Source of the DNA: Roseomonas sp. OT10
Lineage (GTDB): Bacteria; Pseudomonadota; Alphaproteobacteria; Acetobacterales; Acetobacteraceae
NCBI RefSeq assembly: GCF_020991085.1
Contig: NZ_CP087719.1
Location: 2,562,001 to 2,626,000 of the forward strand
DNA length: 64,000 nt
Direction: 5' to 3'
Shown: positions 1-8,229 of the stretch, piece by piece
Layout: the number at the start of each line of letters is the position of its first letter
Numbering within the stretch: position 1 is the first letter of the stretch
The notes under the pieces: model-generated
The model's database searches: none
What the model was told of the DNA's origin: nothing
Seen by the model: only the letters and a program-made list of their open reading frames with translations
Program-made: the position numbers and the translations under genes

Positions 1-96
1 GCCGATGTCCTTGTGGTTGGTGCTGAAGAACCAGCGCGCCACAAAGCCTGGCTTGTGGTCGTGGTGGTCGTCGTGCGCGTGCGCGGCGGTTGCCAT
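1..96 (-). CDS. ctaD: Cytochrome c oxidase subunit I, N-terminal fragment
   Basis: The first 32 codons of a gene that runs off the left edge. The start codon is the ATG whose complement lies at 94-96. The peptide begins [14 protein letters not shown] and reaches [11 protein letters not shown], which matches the conserved start of haem-copper oxidase subunit I just before its first membrane helix. Subunit I carries haem a, haem a3 and CuB in the inner membrane; none of these ligands is inside the window. The His/Asp-rich leader is typical of alphaproteobacterial versions. It lies 25 bases downstream of ctaC on the same strand, so the two are almost certainly co-transcribed. The identification rests on this short motif and the neighbour. 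Confidence 0.9.
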   Translation of the reverse strand, partial: MATAAHAHDDHHDHKPGFVARWFFSTNHKDIG

Positions 97-121
97 GGGT
101 GCTGTCCGTCCTCGCCGCCCG

Positions 122-1120
122 TTACGGGCGGACCTCCGCAACTTGGGTGCCGTTCGGGTTGGTCAGGGCAGCGCCCTGCACGGGCGTGGCCGCGGGCGGG
201 GCGGCGGGAGCCTCCCCGGCGGCGACCGGCGTCTCGCCCGGCCAGCCCGGTCCCTGGCCGGCCGCGAAGCGCGTGCGCGCCTGCGCCACCCAGGCGTCGA
301 ACTCGGCGCGCGGCACGGCGCGGACCGCGATCGGCATGAACCAGTGGTTGGTCCCGCAGATCTGGTTGCACTGGCCGTAGAAGGTCCCCTCCTTGTCGGC
401 GCGGAACCAGGTCTCCATCGCGCGGCCGGGGATGGTGTACTTCTGCACGCCGAGCGACGGGATGAAGAAGGAGTGGATCACGTCGTAGCCCGTGGTCAGC
501 ACCCGGACGGTGGCGCCCACCGGCACGACCAGGGGATTGTCCACCGCCAGCAGCCGCGGCTGGCCGGGCTGCAGGTCGGAGGTGGCGATGGGGTAGCTGT
601 CGAAGGTGAAGTTGCCGTTATCCGGGTAGCCGTAGTGCCAGTACCACTGCCGGCCCTGGACGTTGATCGTCAGATCCGCCTCGCGCGCCCGGTCCTGGAA
701 ATAGATCAGCCGGAAGGAGGGGATGGCGATCACCAGCAGGATCAGCACCGGGATGGTGGTCCAGGCGATCTCCAGCATGGTGTGGTGGCTGGTCCGCGAC
801 GGCGTCGGGTTCATCGCGGCGCGGTAGCGCCAGATGACCCAGGCCAGCAGCCCCGCCACGAAGATCGTGATGGCCACGATGATCCACAGCACCAGCTGGT
901 TGAAGTCGTGGATCGCATCCTTCACCACGCCGGCCGAGGCCTGGAGGTCCACCCCCCAGGCATGCGGCTGGCCCAGCACCGGCTCCTGCGCCGCGGCCAG
1001 GCTGGGAAGCATTCCCAGCAGGCCGGCCAGCGCCGCTCCCCGCATGCCGGTCCGCAGGGCAGCCGACGACGCCGGCCCCCTGCCCAACAGACTCCGTACC
1101 GTCGCCGATATCCGCCGCAT
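122..1120 (-). CDS. ctaC: Cytochrome c oxidase subunit II (CuA subunit)
   Basis: 332 residues. A signal-like hydrophobic segment lies near residues 25-44, two membrane helices near 75-97 and 117-137, then a periplasmic cupredoxin domain. It receives electrons from cytochrome c at CuA and passes them to subunit I. CuA ligands are visible: the upstream His in [10 protein letters not shown] and the loop [17 protein letters not shown] with Cys, Cys, His and Met in the usual spacing. The residue between the cysteines that is normally Glu (CSExC) is Gln here. The C-terminal tail of about 45 residues is rich in Pro and Ala and probably disordered. ctaD follows after 25 bases. About 290 bases without a gene lie upstream and should hold the promoter. 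Confidence 0.96.
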   Translation of the reverse strand: MRRISATVRSLLGRGPASSAALRTGMRGAALAGLLGMLPSLAAAQEPVLGQPHAWGVDLQASAGVVKDAIHDFNQLVLWIIVAITIFVAGLLAWVIWRYRAAMNPTPSRTSHHTMLEIAWTTIPVLILLVIAIPSFRLIYFQDRAREADLTINVQGRQWYWHYGYPDNGNFTFDSYPIATSDLQPGQPRLLAVDNPLVVPVGATVRVLTTGYDVIHSFFIPSLGVQKYTIPGRAMETWFRADKEGTFYGQCNQICGTNHWFMPIAVRAVPRAEFDAWVAQARTRFAAGQGPGWPGETPVAAGEAPAAPPAATPVQGAALTNPNGTQVAEVRP

Positions 1121-1410
1121 ACCCTGCCCCGATGACCCGCCGCCGGATGCCCCGTCGCAGGGTGGCCCCGCCCCGGATGGCTGGCGCCAGGCGCCCTGCC
1201 CTCCGTTGGGATTCGCGCCACCCGCGCCCGGTCCCGCCGGTCCCGAGGGGTGGGTTAATCACGCGGTGCCGCCCTGCACAAGACGCGCCTGCCGGCCGTG
1301 CCCCCGGAGAGCGCCCGCCGGCCTGCCCGCCGGCCGTATCCTGGCAGAAGGCCACCCCCGATCCAACCGCGCGTTGCGCGCCATGCCGGCGGAGTCGCGC
1401 CGCCGGGCGC

Positions 1411-1791
1411 TCAGCCCCCCAAGGCCAGGGCGGCGGGGAGCGGGGCCTCGGGCTCCGGCTCCGCCTCGCCCTCCGCCTCGGCGACGTGGTCGGTCATGTC
1501 CGTCAGCATGGACCGGACATGCGCGTCACCCACCGTGTAGAAGACCTGCCGGCCGCGCCGGTCCGCCTGCAGCAGCCGGGCCGCGCGCAGCAGGCGGAGA
1601 TGGTGCGAGGCGAGGCTGGCCGAGATGCCCAGCCGGTCCGCCATCTCCCCCACCGCCGCGGGCTCGTCCAGGCAGGCCAGGATGATCCGGAGCCGCGTCG
1701 GGTCGCTCATCAGGCGGAAGGTCTCGGCAAGCTCCGCGACCTGGTCGTCGCCGATCTGGAAGCCGCCCATCCGTCCGCGCCCGATCCGCAT
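1411..1791 (-). CDS. ArsR/SmtB-family metal-responsive repressor
   Basis: 126 residues from the ATG at 1791, a good length for the family; an in-frame ATG at 1770 is the alternative. The winged-helix core is clear: LMSDPTRLRIILACL, then a recognition helix around ISASLASHHLRLLR, then the wing RRGRQVFYTV. After the wing, the last helix carries D-A-H, ten residues, H, two residues, E. This fits the alpha5 metal site (DxH-x10-Hx2-H/E) known from the Zn/Co/Ni sensors SmtB and CzrA, while the alpha3 cysteine box of arsenic sensors is absent. It is therefore inferred to be a zinc- or cobalt-type repressor. No metal pump is adjacent. It is divergent from trxA across 148 bases. An acidic tail (EAEGEAEPEPEA) ends the protein. 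Confidence 0.85.
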   Translation of the reverse strand: MRIGRGRMGGFQIGDDQVAELAETFRLMSDPTRLRIILACLDEPAAVGEMADRLGISASLASHHLRLLRAARLLQADRRGRQVFYTVGDAHVRSMLTDMTDHVAEAEGEAEPEPEAPLPAALALGG

Positions 1792-1939
1792 GATGGCCGG
1801 CAATCTCGGTTGCGGAGGGAGAGAGCGCAAGGGCATTCCCGGCGGGGCGCCGGCCGGCCGACGCCCCGCCGGGGCAGGCTTGACCGAACCGTGCGGCCTC
1901 ACGATTTCAGGGGGCAGTGATTCCGGAGACACGCTGTCC

Positions 1940-2269
1940 ATGAGCGAACTGACGAAGCCGGTGACCGACGAGACCTTCCAGACGGACGTGCTGGAGGCCT
2001 CGGGTCCCGTCCTGGTGGATTTCTGGGCGGAGTGGTGCGGGCCCTGCCGCATGGTCGCCCCGATCCTGGACGAGGTGGCCAAGGACTACGCCGGCCGCCT
2101 GACGGTGGCCAAGGTCAATATCGACGAGAACCCGTCCGTCCCCAACGACTACGCGGTGCGCGGCATCCCGACCATGATCCTGTTCAAGGACGGCAAGCCG
2201 GTGGACACCCGCGTCGGCGCCATGCCGCGCAGCCAGATGCGCGACTGGCTCGACGGCGCGCTGGGCTGA
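1940..2269 (+). CDS. trxA: Thioredoxin
   Basis: 109 residues, the normal size of thioredoxin 1. The redox site WCGPC is at residues 32-36 within VDFWAEWCGPCRM, and the cis-proline loop reads RGIPTMILF. It is a cytoplasmic disulfide reductant for enzymes such as ribonucleotide reductase. The ATG at 1940 is preceded by GGAG about 11 bases upstream; longer in-frame starts would only add GC-driven sequence. The next gene starts 5 bases after its stop. In many alphaproteobacteria trxA sits at the end of the trpFBA-accD-folC region. Here it lies beyond folC but in the opposite orientation, with the sugar dehydrogenase between them. Confidence 0.97.
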   Translation: MSELTKPVTDETFQTDVLEASGPVLVDFWAEWCGPCRMVAPILDEVAKDYAGRLTVAKVNIDENPSVPNDYAVRGIPTMILFKDGKPVDTRVGAMPRSQMRDWLDGALG

Positions 2270-2274
2270 GGCGG

Positions 2275-3435
2275 GTGTCCCTCCCCCGCCCCGCCCTCGC
2301 CCGGCGGGCGGGGGGAGCCCTGCTGGCCGGCCTGCTGGCCCTGGCCGGCTGCGCCGTGCCCGTGGATGCGCAGGAGGTGGTGCGCGGCGAGCGCGCCAGC
2401 TTCCGGGTCGCGACCTTCGCCACCGGGCTGGAGCATCCCTGGGGCGGCGCCTTCCTGCCGGATGGCCGCCTGCTGGTGACCGAGCGCCCCGGCCGGTTGC
2501 GGCTGGTCGGGACGGATGGGCGTGTCTCCGCCCCGCTGCGCGGCGTGCCGCCGGTGGTGGCCTCCGGCCAGGGCGGGCTGCTGGACATCCGCCTCGCCCC
2601 CGATTTCGACCGGAGCCGGGAGCTCTATCTCTGCCTGGCCGGCGAGGCGAGCGGCGGCGTGCTGACCCGGCTGGTCCGTGCCCGCCTCGCCGGGGACGCC
2701 ACGGCGCTGGAGGAGGTGCGGACGCTGCTCGACGCCACCCCGGCCCAGTCCCAGGGGCGTGGCCACTATGGCTGTCGGATCGCCTTCGGCACGGATGGCA
2801 AGCTGTACCTCACCACCGGCGACCGGCAGCGCAACAAGATGCGCGCCCAGGACCCGGGCGACCTTGCCGGCAAGCTGTTGCGGCTGGAGCGCGACGGGCG
2901 CCCGGCGGCGGGAAACCCCTTCCTCGGCCAGGCCGGCGTGCGGCCCGAAATCTATGCCATGGGCCTGCGCAGCCCCCAGGGGCTGGTGCTGAACCCGACC
3001 ACGGGCAGACTGTGGGAGGTGGAGATGGGTCCGCGCGGGGGCGACGAGGTGAACCTCGTCAGCCCCGGCGCCAACTACGGCTGGCCGATCATCGGGCGCG
3101 GAGTGGATTACGACGGCAACCGCATCCACGAGGCCGCCACCCGCCCGGGGATGGCCGATCCGCTGCGCTGGTGGGTGCCCTCGATCAGCCCCTCCGGCGC
3201 CGCCTTCTATGACGGGGACCGCTTCCCCGGATGGAAGGGCAGCCTGTTCCTGGCCGGGTTGAACCCGCCCAACCTGACCCGCCTCACGACGGAGGGCGAC
3301 CGCGTCACCGGCGAGGAGCGGGTGCTGGCCAACCCGCCCCGGCTGCGCCAGGTGCTGCAGGGGCCGGACGGGCTGCTGTACCTCCTGACCGACGAATCGG
3401 ACGGCCGCATCCTGCGGCTGGAGCCGGCGGGCTGA
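2275..3435 (+). CDS. PQQ-dependent aldose sugar dehydrogenase-like lipoprotein
   Basis: 386 residues if started at GTG 2275, five bases after the trxA stop. That start gives a clean lipoprotein signal (basic n-region, LLAGLLALAGC lipobox with Cys near residue 25), so the mature protein is probably anchored in the outer membrane facing the periplasm. The rest is a six-bladed beta-propeller of the soluble glucose/aldose dehydrogenase (YliI/Asd) family: LEHPWGGAFLPDGRLLVTER near the start, TGDRQRNKMRAQDP in the middle, and GANYGWPIIGRGVDY later. Family members oxidise aldoses with PQQ and Ca2+. The sugar substrate cannot be told from sequence. No PQQ biosynthesis genes are in the window. Confidence 0.88.
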   Translation: MSLPRPALARRAGGALLAGLLALAGCAVPVDAQEVVRGERASFRVATFATGLEHPWGGAFLPDGRLLVTERPGRLRLVGTDGRVSAPLRGVPPVVASGQGGLLDIRLAPDFDRSRELYLCLAGEASGGVLTRLVRARLAGDATALEEVRTLLDATPAQSQGRGHYGCRIAFGTDGKLYLTTGDRQRNKMRAQDPGDLAGKLLRLERDGRPAAGNPFLGQAGVRPEIYAMGLRSPQGLVLNPTTGRLWEVEMGPRGGDEVNLVSPGANYGWPIIGRGVDYDGNRIHEAATRPGMADPLRWWVPSISPSGAAFYDGDRFPGWKGSLFLAGLNPPNLTRLTTEGDRVTGEERVLANPPRLRQVLQGPDGLLYLLTDESDGRILRLEPAG

Positions 3436-3444
3436 CCGGCGCCG

Positions 3445-3464
3445 CCCCCGTCAGGTGACGGGGG
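3445..3464. terminator. Stem-loop overlapping the folC stop codon
   Basis: Perfect 9-bp inverted repeat CCCCCGTCA / TGACGGGGG with only GG between the arms, located where the sugar dehydrogenase (plus) and folC (minus) converge. The folC stop triplet 3451-3453 is part of the left arm. It probably acts as a bidirectional terminator. There is no long U-run, so the strength is uncertain. Confidence 0.6.
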
Positions 3465-4782
3465 TCCCGTCCGCCTTCAGCACCTCGCCCGCGAGGTAGA
3501 GGCTGCCGCAGACCAGCACGCGCCCGGGCGGCCCCCCGGCCGCCAGGATCTGCGCCAGCGCCCCGGCGACATCGGGCCCGGGACGGGCGACGCGGCCGGA
3601 GGCGGCGGCGATCTCGTCCGGCGTCATCGCCAGGTGCTGGCCGGGCTCGGCCACCGCCCAGAGCGAGGCGGCACGGGGCACCAGCGGCCGCAGGAAATCC
3701 GCGGCGGCCTTCGACTGCTTCATTCCCACCACCAGATGGGCCGGCCGGTCGCCCCAGGCGTCGAGCTGGCGCGACAGCGCCTCGCCGCCCCCGGCATTGT
3801 GGCCGCCATCCAGCCACAGCTCCCAGCCATGCGGCAGCCGTGCCGCCAGCCGGCCCCCCAGCCGTTGCAACCGCGCCGGCCACTGCGCCTGCCGCAGCCC
3901 GCGTGCCGCCGCCTCGGGGCTCAGCCAGCCGGGGTTCCAGGCGCGCAGCGCCGCCACCGCCAGCCCGGCATTCTCCCGCTGATGCGGTCCCGGCAGGGCG
4001 GGCGGCGGCAGATCCATCATCCCCGCGGCATCGGCGTAGCGCAGCCCCTCCCCCGCCCCCTCCGGCAAGCGGTCCAGCGACCAGTCGCGGCCACGGCGCA
4101 GCAGCGGCGCCCCGGCTTCTGCGGCGGCGGCCTCGATCGCCGCCATCGCCTCGGCGGGCTGGAAGCCGGTGACCAGCGGCACCCCGGGCTTGGCGATCCC
4201 CGCCTTCTCCGCCGCGATGCCGGAGAGCCGGTCGCCCAGGAACTCCATGTGGTCCATCGAGACGGAGGCGACGGCGCAGGCGGCCGGCCGGTCCACCACG
4301 TTGGTCGCGTCGAACCGCCCGCCCAGCCCGACCTCCAGCACCAGCAGGTCGGCGGGCACGCGGGAGAAGAGCAGCAGGGCGACGGCGGTGGTGATCTCGA
4401 AGACGGTGATGGGCTCGCCCGCATTGGCGCGCTCCGCCTCCTCCAGCGCCTCGGCCAGCGCCGCCTCCGTCACCAGCGTCCCGGCGAGGCGGATGCGCTC
4501 GTGGAAGCGGACCAGGTGCGGCGAGGTGTAGACATGCACCCGCTGCCCGGCGGCCTCGGCGATGGCACGCAGGAAGGCGCAGGTGCTGCCCTTGCCGTTG
4601 GTGCCGGCGACATGGACCACCGGCGGCAAGGCCCGCTCCGGATGCCCCAGGGCGGCCAGGCAGCGTTGCAGCCGGCCGAGGCTGAGGTCGATCAGCTTCG
4701 GGTGCAGCGCGTGCAGGCGGTCGATGATCGCCTCCGACCGGCCGCGTGCGGGGGCCTCGCCCGCGAACAGGGAGCCGCTCAT
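3451..4782 (-). CDS. folC: Bifunctional folylpolyglutamate/dihydrofolate synthase
   Basis: 443 residues. The Mur-ligase-like ATP-binding loop HVAGTNGKGSTCAFL is near residue 60. It is followed by YTSPHLVRFHERIRL, by LEVGLGGRFDATN (a FolC signature) and by SVSMDHMEFLGD with the carbamylated-Lys region after it. The enzyme joins glutamate to dihydropteroate and to reduced folates in the cytoplasm, giving dihydrofolate and polyglutamylated cofactors. It starts 4 bases after the accD stop, a tight operon junction found in many alphaproteobacteria. The C-terminus ends inside the stem-loop at 3445-3464. The identification is secure from the motifs and the neighbour. Confidence 0.96.
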   Translation of the reverse strand: MSGSLFAGEAPARGRSEAIIDRLHALHPKLIDLSLGRLQRCLAALGHPERALPPVVHVAGTNGKGSTCAFLRAIAEAAGQRVHVYTSPHLVRFHERIRLAGTLVTEAALAEALEEAERANAGEPITVFEITTAVALLLFSRVPADLLVLEVGLGGRFDATNVVDRPAACAVASVSMDHMEFLGDRLSGIAAEKAGIAKPGVPLVTGFQPAEAMAAIEAAAAEAGAPLLRRGRDWSLDRLPEGAGEGLRYADAAGMMDLPPPALPGPHQRENAGLAVAALRAWNPGWLSPEAAARGLRQAQWPARLQRLGGRLAARLPHGWELWLDGGHNAGGGEALSRQLDAWGDRPAHLVVGMKQSKAAADFLRPLVPRAASLWAVAEPGQHLAMTPDEIAAASGRVARPGPDVAGALAQILAAGGPPGRVLVCGSLYLAGEVLKADGTPVT

Positions 4783-4786
4783 GGCG

Positions 4787-5707
4787 TCAGGAGGCCGCCG
4801 GGGCCGCCTCCATGGCGGGGGGCTGCTCGGGCGGCGGCGCCTCGGCCGGCTCGGCCGGCCCGCGCTCGCGCAGCAGGGAGATCACGCGGCCCAGCGTCGC
4901 GCGCATCTCGCCGCGCGGCACCACCATGTCGAGGATGCCGTGCTCCAGCAGGTACTCGGCGCGCTGGAAGCCCTCCGGCAGCGTCTCGCGCACCGTCTGC
5001 TCGATCACCCGCGCGCCGGCGAAGCCGATCAGCGCGCCGGGCTCGGCGATCTGGATGTCGCCCAGCATGGCGAAGGAGGCGGTGACGCCGCCCGTCGTCG
5101 GGTCGCAGAGCACGACGAGGAAGGGCAGCCCCGCCTCCTTCACCATGCGCGTGGCGATCACGCTGCGCGGCATCTGCATCAGGCTGATCGCGCCCTCCTG
5201 CATGCGCGCCCCGCCCGAGGCGGTGAAGACCACCAGCGGCGCGTCCTGCAGCACGGCCAGCCGCGCCGCGGTGACCAGCGCCTCGCCCACCCCCGCGCTC
5301 ATCGAGCCGGCCATGAAGGAGAACTCGAAGACGGCGGCGACGACCCGGCGGCCCTCGATGGCGCCATGCGCGACCATCACGGCATCGTCCATGCCCGTCT
5401 TCTGCTGCGCCTCCTTCAGCCGGTCGGCATAGCGGCGCTGGTCGCGGAAGCGCAGCGGGTCGAGCGGCGAGCGGGGCAGCTCGATCTTCTGCCAGCCGGG
5501 ATCGAGCGTGTATTCCAGCCGCTTCTGCGCCCCGATGCGCAGGTGGTGGCCGCAATGCGGGCAGACGTGCAGCCCGCGCTCCAGGTCGCGGTGGAAGATC
5601 ATCTGCTCGCAGGCCGGGCATTTGTGCCAGAGGTTCTCCGGCACGTCCCGCTTGCCGCCGAACAGCGTCTGGATCTTCGGCAGGGCCCAGTCGGAAATCC
5701 AGTTCAT
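4787..5707 (-). CDS. accD: Acetyl-CoA carboxylase, carboxyltransferase beta subunit
   Basis: 306 residues from the ATG at 5707, preceded by GGAGCGTGAGG as ribosome-binding site. An N-terminal zinc ribbon is visible as CPAC and CPHC, 15 residues apart, near residues 29-50. The crotonase-like carboxyltransferase core follows with FTASGGARMQEG and DPTTGGVTASFAMLGD. With AccA it transfers carboxyl from carboxybiotin to acetyl-CoA, the first step of fatty acid synthesis. A long upstream extension of the frame is not needed: the MNWISDW start and zinc ribbon are the family N-terminus. The last 30 residues are Pro/Ala/Glu-rich. folC follows after 4 bases. panC lies upstream, where trpA would be in the usual cluster. 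Confidence 0.97.
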   Translation of the reverse strand: MNWISDWALPKIQTLFGGKRDVPENLWHKCPACEQMIFHRDLERGLHVCPHCGHHLRIGAQKRLEYTLDPGWQKIELPRSPLDPLRFRDQRRYADRLKEAQQKTGMDDAVMVAHGAIEGRRVVAAVFEFSFMAGSMSAGVGEALVTAARLAVLQDAPLVVFTASGGARMQEGAISLMQMPRSVIATRMVKEAGLPFLVVLCDPTTGGVTASFAMLGDIQIAEPGALIGFAGARVIEQTVRETLPEGFQRAEYLLEHGILDMVVPRGEMRATLGRVISLLRERGPAEPAEAPPPEQPPAMEAAPAAS

Positions 5708-5856
5708 CGCCTCACGCTCCCATGCCGACGCCGCAGCCAGGCGGTCCCGGGACGCACCGGTCCGCAGCGGCGGGGAGGTAGGGCCGCCAGGCCCCACGGT
5801 GCAAGGGGCCGGACCGTGGCGGGTGCCCCGCGCCCGCCGGCGGTCTGGGCCGGGGA

Positions 5857-6726
5857 TCAGCCCGGCGCGTGCCGCCCCACCCCGAGATTGTCCAGCAGCC
5901 GGACGCTGCCGAGCCGCGCCGCCGCCAGCAGCCGGGCCGGCCGCGCCGCGTCCGGCACCTCCAGGGGACGCAGGGTCTCGGCATCGACCAGCGCCAGGTA
6001 GTCCGGCGCGAAGCCCGCCGCCCGCAGCGCCGCGTCCCCCTCCGCCAGGGCCGGCGCCACGGCCTCCCCTGCCGCGATCCGGCCGGCGGCCCGCTGCAGG
6101 GCGGCATGCAGCACCGGCGCCCGGCGCCGCTCCTCCGGCGTGAGGAAGCGGTTGCGCGAGGACAGGGCCAGCCCGTCCGGCTCCCGCACCGTCGGCACGC
6201 CGCGGATCTCCAGCGGCAGGCCCAGGTCGCGCACCAGGCGCCGGACCACCTGGAGCTGCTGCCAGTCCTTCTCGCCGAAGAACGCCAGCTCCGCCCCTGT
6301 GAACAGGAAGAGCTTGGCGCAGACCGTCGCCACGCCGCGGAAGTGATGGGGCCGATGCTCGCCCTCCCACCCCTCGGCCGGGCCCGCCACGTCGATGGTC
6401 GTGGCCGAGCCGGGCGGGTAGAGGTCGGCCACGCCCGGCAGCCAGGCGAGGTCGCACCCCCCGGCCGACAGCGCCGACAGGTCGTCCGCCTCCGTGCGCG
6501 GGTAGCGGGACAGATCCTCCTGCGGCCCGAACTGCAGCGGGTTCACGAAGATGGACGCCATGCTGGCCGAGGCCGCCGCCCGCGCCGCCGCCAGCAGCGC
6601 CAGGTGGCCGTCATGCAGGGCGCCCATGGTCGGCACCAGGGCGAGGCGGGGTCTGCCCGGCGGGGCGGCCGCCTTCAGTGCCGCGGTGGCCTCGCGCAGG
6701 GCAGGAAGATCTCGGACGATTCGCAT
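5857..6726 (-). CDS. panC: Pantothenate synthetase
   Basis: 289 residues from ATG 6726. It condenses pantoate and beta-alanine with ATP to give pantothenate, the precursor of coenzyme A, in the cytoplasm. Motifs: VPTMGALHDGHL with the HxGH nucleotide site near residues 32-43, FVNPLQFGPQEDLSRYPR, GVATVCAKLFL, FGEKDWQQLQVVRR and LALSSRN. All expected active-site segments are present and the length is normal. The gene is divergent from cbpA across 96 bases and is followed, after 149 bases, by accD. It is not part of the conserved trp-acc order and appears to have been placed there together with cbpA-cbpM. Confidence 0.96.
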   Translation of the reverse strand: MRIVRDLPALREATAALKAAAPPGRPRLALVPTMGALHDGHLALLAAARAAASASMASIFVNPLQFGPQEDLSRYPRTEADDLSALSAGGCDLAWLPGVADLYPPGSATTIDVAGPAEGWEGEHRPHHFRGVATVCAKLFLFTGAELAFFGEKDWQQLQVVRRLVRDLGLPLEIRGVPTVREPDGLALSSRNRFLTPEERRRAPVLHAALQRAAGRIAAGEAVAPALAEGDAALRAAGFAPDYLALVDAETLRPLEVPDAARPARLLAAARLGSVRLLDNLGVGRHAPG

Positions 6727-6783
6727 GGGTGCGCTTTTCCGGGCGCACCGCCCCGTGCACAAGCGGGGGATGCCATCGCGACA

Positions 6784-6817
6784 TGGAACCTTTCCCCACG
6801 ACCTGGCGTAGGTTCCA
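6784..6817. promoter_or_regulatory. Inverted repeat and possible EcfG-type promoter before cbpA
   Basis: A perfect 8-bp inverted repeat, TGGAACCT at 6784-6791 and AGGTTCCA at 6810-6817, separated by 18 bases and ending 5 bases before the cbpA ATG. Within it, GGAAC (6785-6789) and CGTA (6807-6810) are 17 bases apart. This is close to the GGAAC-N16/17-CGTT pattern of the alphaproteobacterial general stress sigma factor EcfG. Either an operator or a stress promoter is possible. If the promoter reading is right, the mRNA would be nearly leaderless. Confidence 0.4.
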
Positions 6818-6822
6818 CAGCC

Positions 6823-7821
6823 ATGGCGGAAGATCCCTATTCGATTCTCGGCGTCGCCCGGACCGCCTCCGCGGAGGAGATCCGCAAGGCCTACCGGGCG
6901 ATCGCCAAGAAGAACCACCCCGACCTCAACCCGGGCAACAAGGAGGCCGAGGAGCGGTTCAAGGCGGCCAGCGTCGCCAACGATCTGCTTTCGGACCCCG
7001 AGAAGCGCGCCCGCTACGACCGCGGCGAGATCGATGCCTCCGGGCAGGAACGGCCCGAGCGCGCCTATTACCGCGACTTCGCCGAGGGGCCGCAGGGCGC
7101 GCGCTACCGCCGCCCCGGCGGCGGGCCGGGAGGCCATCCGGGCGGCTTCCAGCAGGAGGGCTTCACCGGCGCGGGCGGCGCCGGATTCGGCGGGAGCTTC
7201 GACCCGGAGGATCTGGGCGACATCTTCAGCGACCTGTTCCGCGGCGAGGGCGGCGGAGGCGGCGGGTCCAACCGCCCGCGGCGGGGCGCCGACCGGCGCT
7301 ACCAGATGGAGGTCGCCTTCCTCGACGCGGTCAACGGCGCCACCAGCCGCCTCACCCTGCCCAGCGGGGAGACGCTGGACGTCCGCATCCCGCCGGGGCT
7401 GGAGGACGGGCAGGTCCTGCGCCTGCGCGGCAAGGGCCAGGCCGGGCGGAACGGCGGCCCGGACGGCGATGCGCTGATCGAGGTCACCGTCCGTGCCCAC
7501 CCCCTCTATCGCCGGGAGGGGCGCGACCTGGAGATGGAGGTGCCGGTCACCGTCGCCGAGGCCGTGCTGGGGACCAGGGCCACCCTGCCGACCCCGCGCG
7601 GGGAGGTCGCCATGACCATCCCGCCCGGCTCCGATGCCGGGACCCGGCTGCGGCTGCGCGGGCGCGGGGTGGCGGAGGGCGGCGGCCAACCGGCCGGCGA
7701 CCTCTTCGTTGTGCTGAAGCTGGTGCTGGGGCCGGTGGACGACAGCCTGCGCGAGTTCCTTCGCGGCTGGGCGGCCGAGCATCCATCCGACCCCCGCCAG
7801 AGCCTGCGGGACCAGGCATGA
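6823..7821 (+). CDS. cbpA: CbpA-type DnaJ co-chaperone
   Basis: 332 residues. The N-terminal J domain (about residues 4-69) has the HPD tripeptide in KNHPDLNPGNKEAEERF. A Gly/Phe-rich linker (about 90-150) follows, including a run of glycines, and then two DnaJ C-terminal beta domains (from about 155). The zinc-finger repeats of DnaJ are absent, which marks it as the CbpA class. It stimulates Hsp70 (DnaK) ATP hydrolysis and in E. coli also binds curved DNA. Its stop overlaps a possible cbpM start (ATGA at 7818-7821), so the two form a pair, as in enterobacteria. A striking inverted repeat lies just before the ATG. Confidence 0.93.
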   Translation: MAEDPYSILGVARTASAEEIRKAYRAIAKKNHPDLNPGNKEAEERFKAASVANDLLSDPEKRARYDRGEIDASGQERPERAYYRDFAEGPQGARYRRPGGGPGGHPGGFQQEGFTGAGGAGFGGSFDPEDLGDIFSDLFRGEGGGGGGSNRPRRGADRRYQMEVAFLDAVNGATSRLTLPSGETLDVRIPPGLEDGQVLRLRGKGQAGRNGGPDGDALIEVTVRAHPLYRREGRDLEMEVPVTVAEAVLGTRATLPTPRGEVAMTIPPGSDAGTRLRLRGRGVAEGGGQPAGDLFVVLKLVLGPVDDSLREFLRGWAAEHPSDPRQSLRDQA

Positions 7822-7871
7822 GCCATGACGCAAGCGGCCGGATGGGAGCGCGGGGAAAGGGGGAGCCGGGC

Positions 7872-8192
7872 ATGATCACGCGGGAGATGCTGCTCCGCCG
7901 CGTCGAGCGGCTGGAGGCCGAGGCGCTGGAGCGCTGGATCGCCGAGGACTGGGTGCGGCCCGTCCGTCAGGCGGGGGTGCCGGTCTTCGCGGAGGCCGAT
8001 GTCGCGCGGCTGCGCCTGATCCTGGACCTGCGTGACGAGATGGAGGTCGGGGAGGAGGCGCTGCCGGTCGTGCTCTCCCTGATCGACCAGTTGCACGAGA
8101 CGCGGCGGCAGATGCGCCGGCTCTGCGAGGCGTTGCTGCAGGCGGGCCCGGAGGACCGGGCCCGGGACGTGCTCGACCGGCTGCGCGGCTGA
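7872..8192 (+). CDS. cbpM: CbpM-like modulator of CbpA
   Basis: 106 residues from ATG 7872, which has GGGAG 7-10 bases upstream; an in-frame ATG at 7818 overlapping the cbpA stop would add 18 residues. The small all-helical protein has a MerR-like N-terminal half (ITREMLLRRVERLEAEALERW, then VPVFAEADVARLRLILDLRDEMEV) and a C-terminal coiled region (IDQLHETRRQMRRLCEAL). This matches CbpM, which binds the CbpA J domain and blocks its activity. Position directly behind cbpA supports the call. Its stop codon lies in the left arm of the stem-loop shared with trpA. Confidence 0.85.
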   Translation: MITREMLLRRVERLEAEALERWIAEDWVRPVRQAGVPVFAEADVARLRLILDLRDEMEVGEEALPVVLSLIDQLHETRRQMRRLCEALLQAGPEDRARDVLDRLRG

Positions 8193-8229
8193 CGGGGCGG
8201 GCCGTCCCCTGCCCCGCCCGCCCGGTCAG
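8189..8229. terminator. Stem-loop covering the cbpM and trpA stop codons
   Basis: Arms 8189-8202 and 8216-8229 pair over 14 positions with one mismatch (CTGACGGGGCGGGC against GCCCGCCCGGTCAG), with a 13-base loop. The cbpM stop (8190-8192) is in one arm and the trpA stop (8226-8228) in the other. It is probably a shared bidirectional terminator for the convergent genes. Confidence 0.6.

Noticed and set aside
1132-1920. Long plus-strand open frame of about 260 codons over the ctaC-arsR gap and the arsR gene
   Set aside because: It is Pro/Arg-rich without family-like features and antisense to the convincing ArsR gene; high GC makes such frames common.
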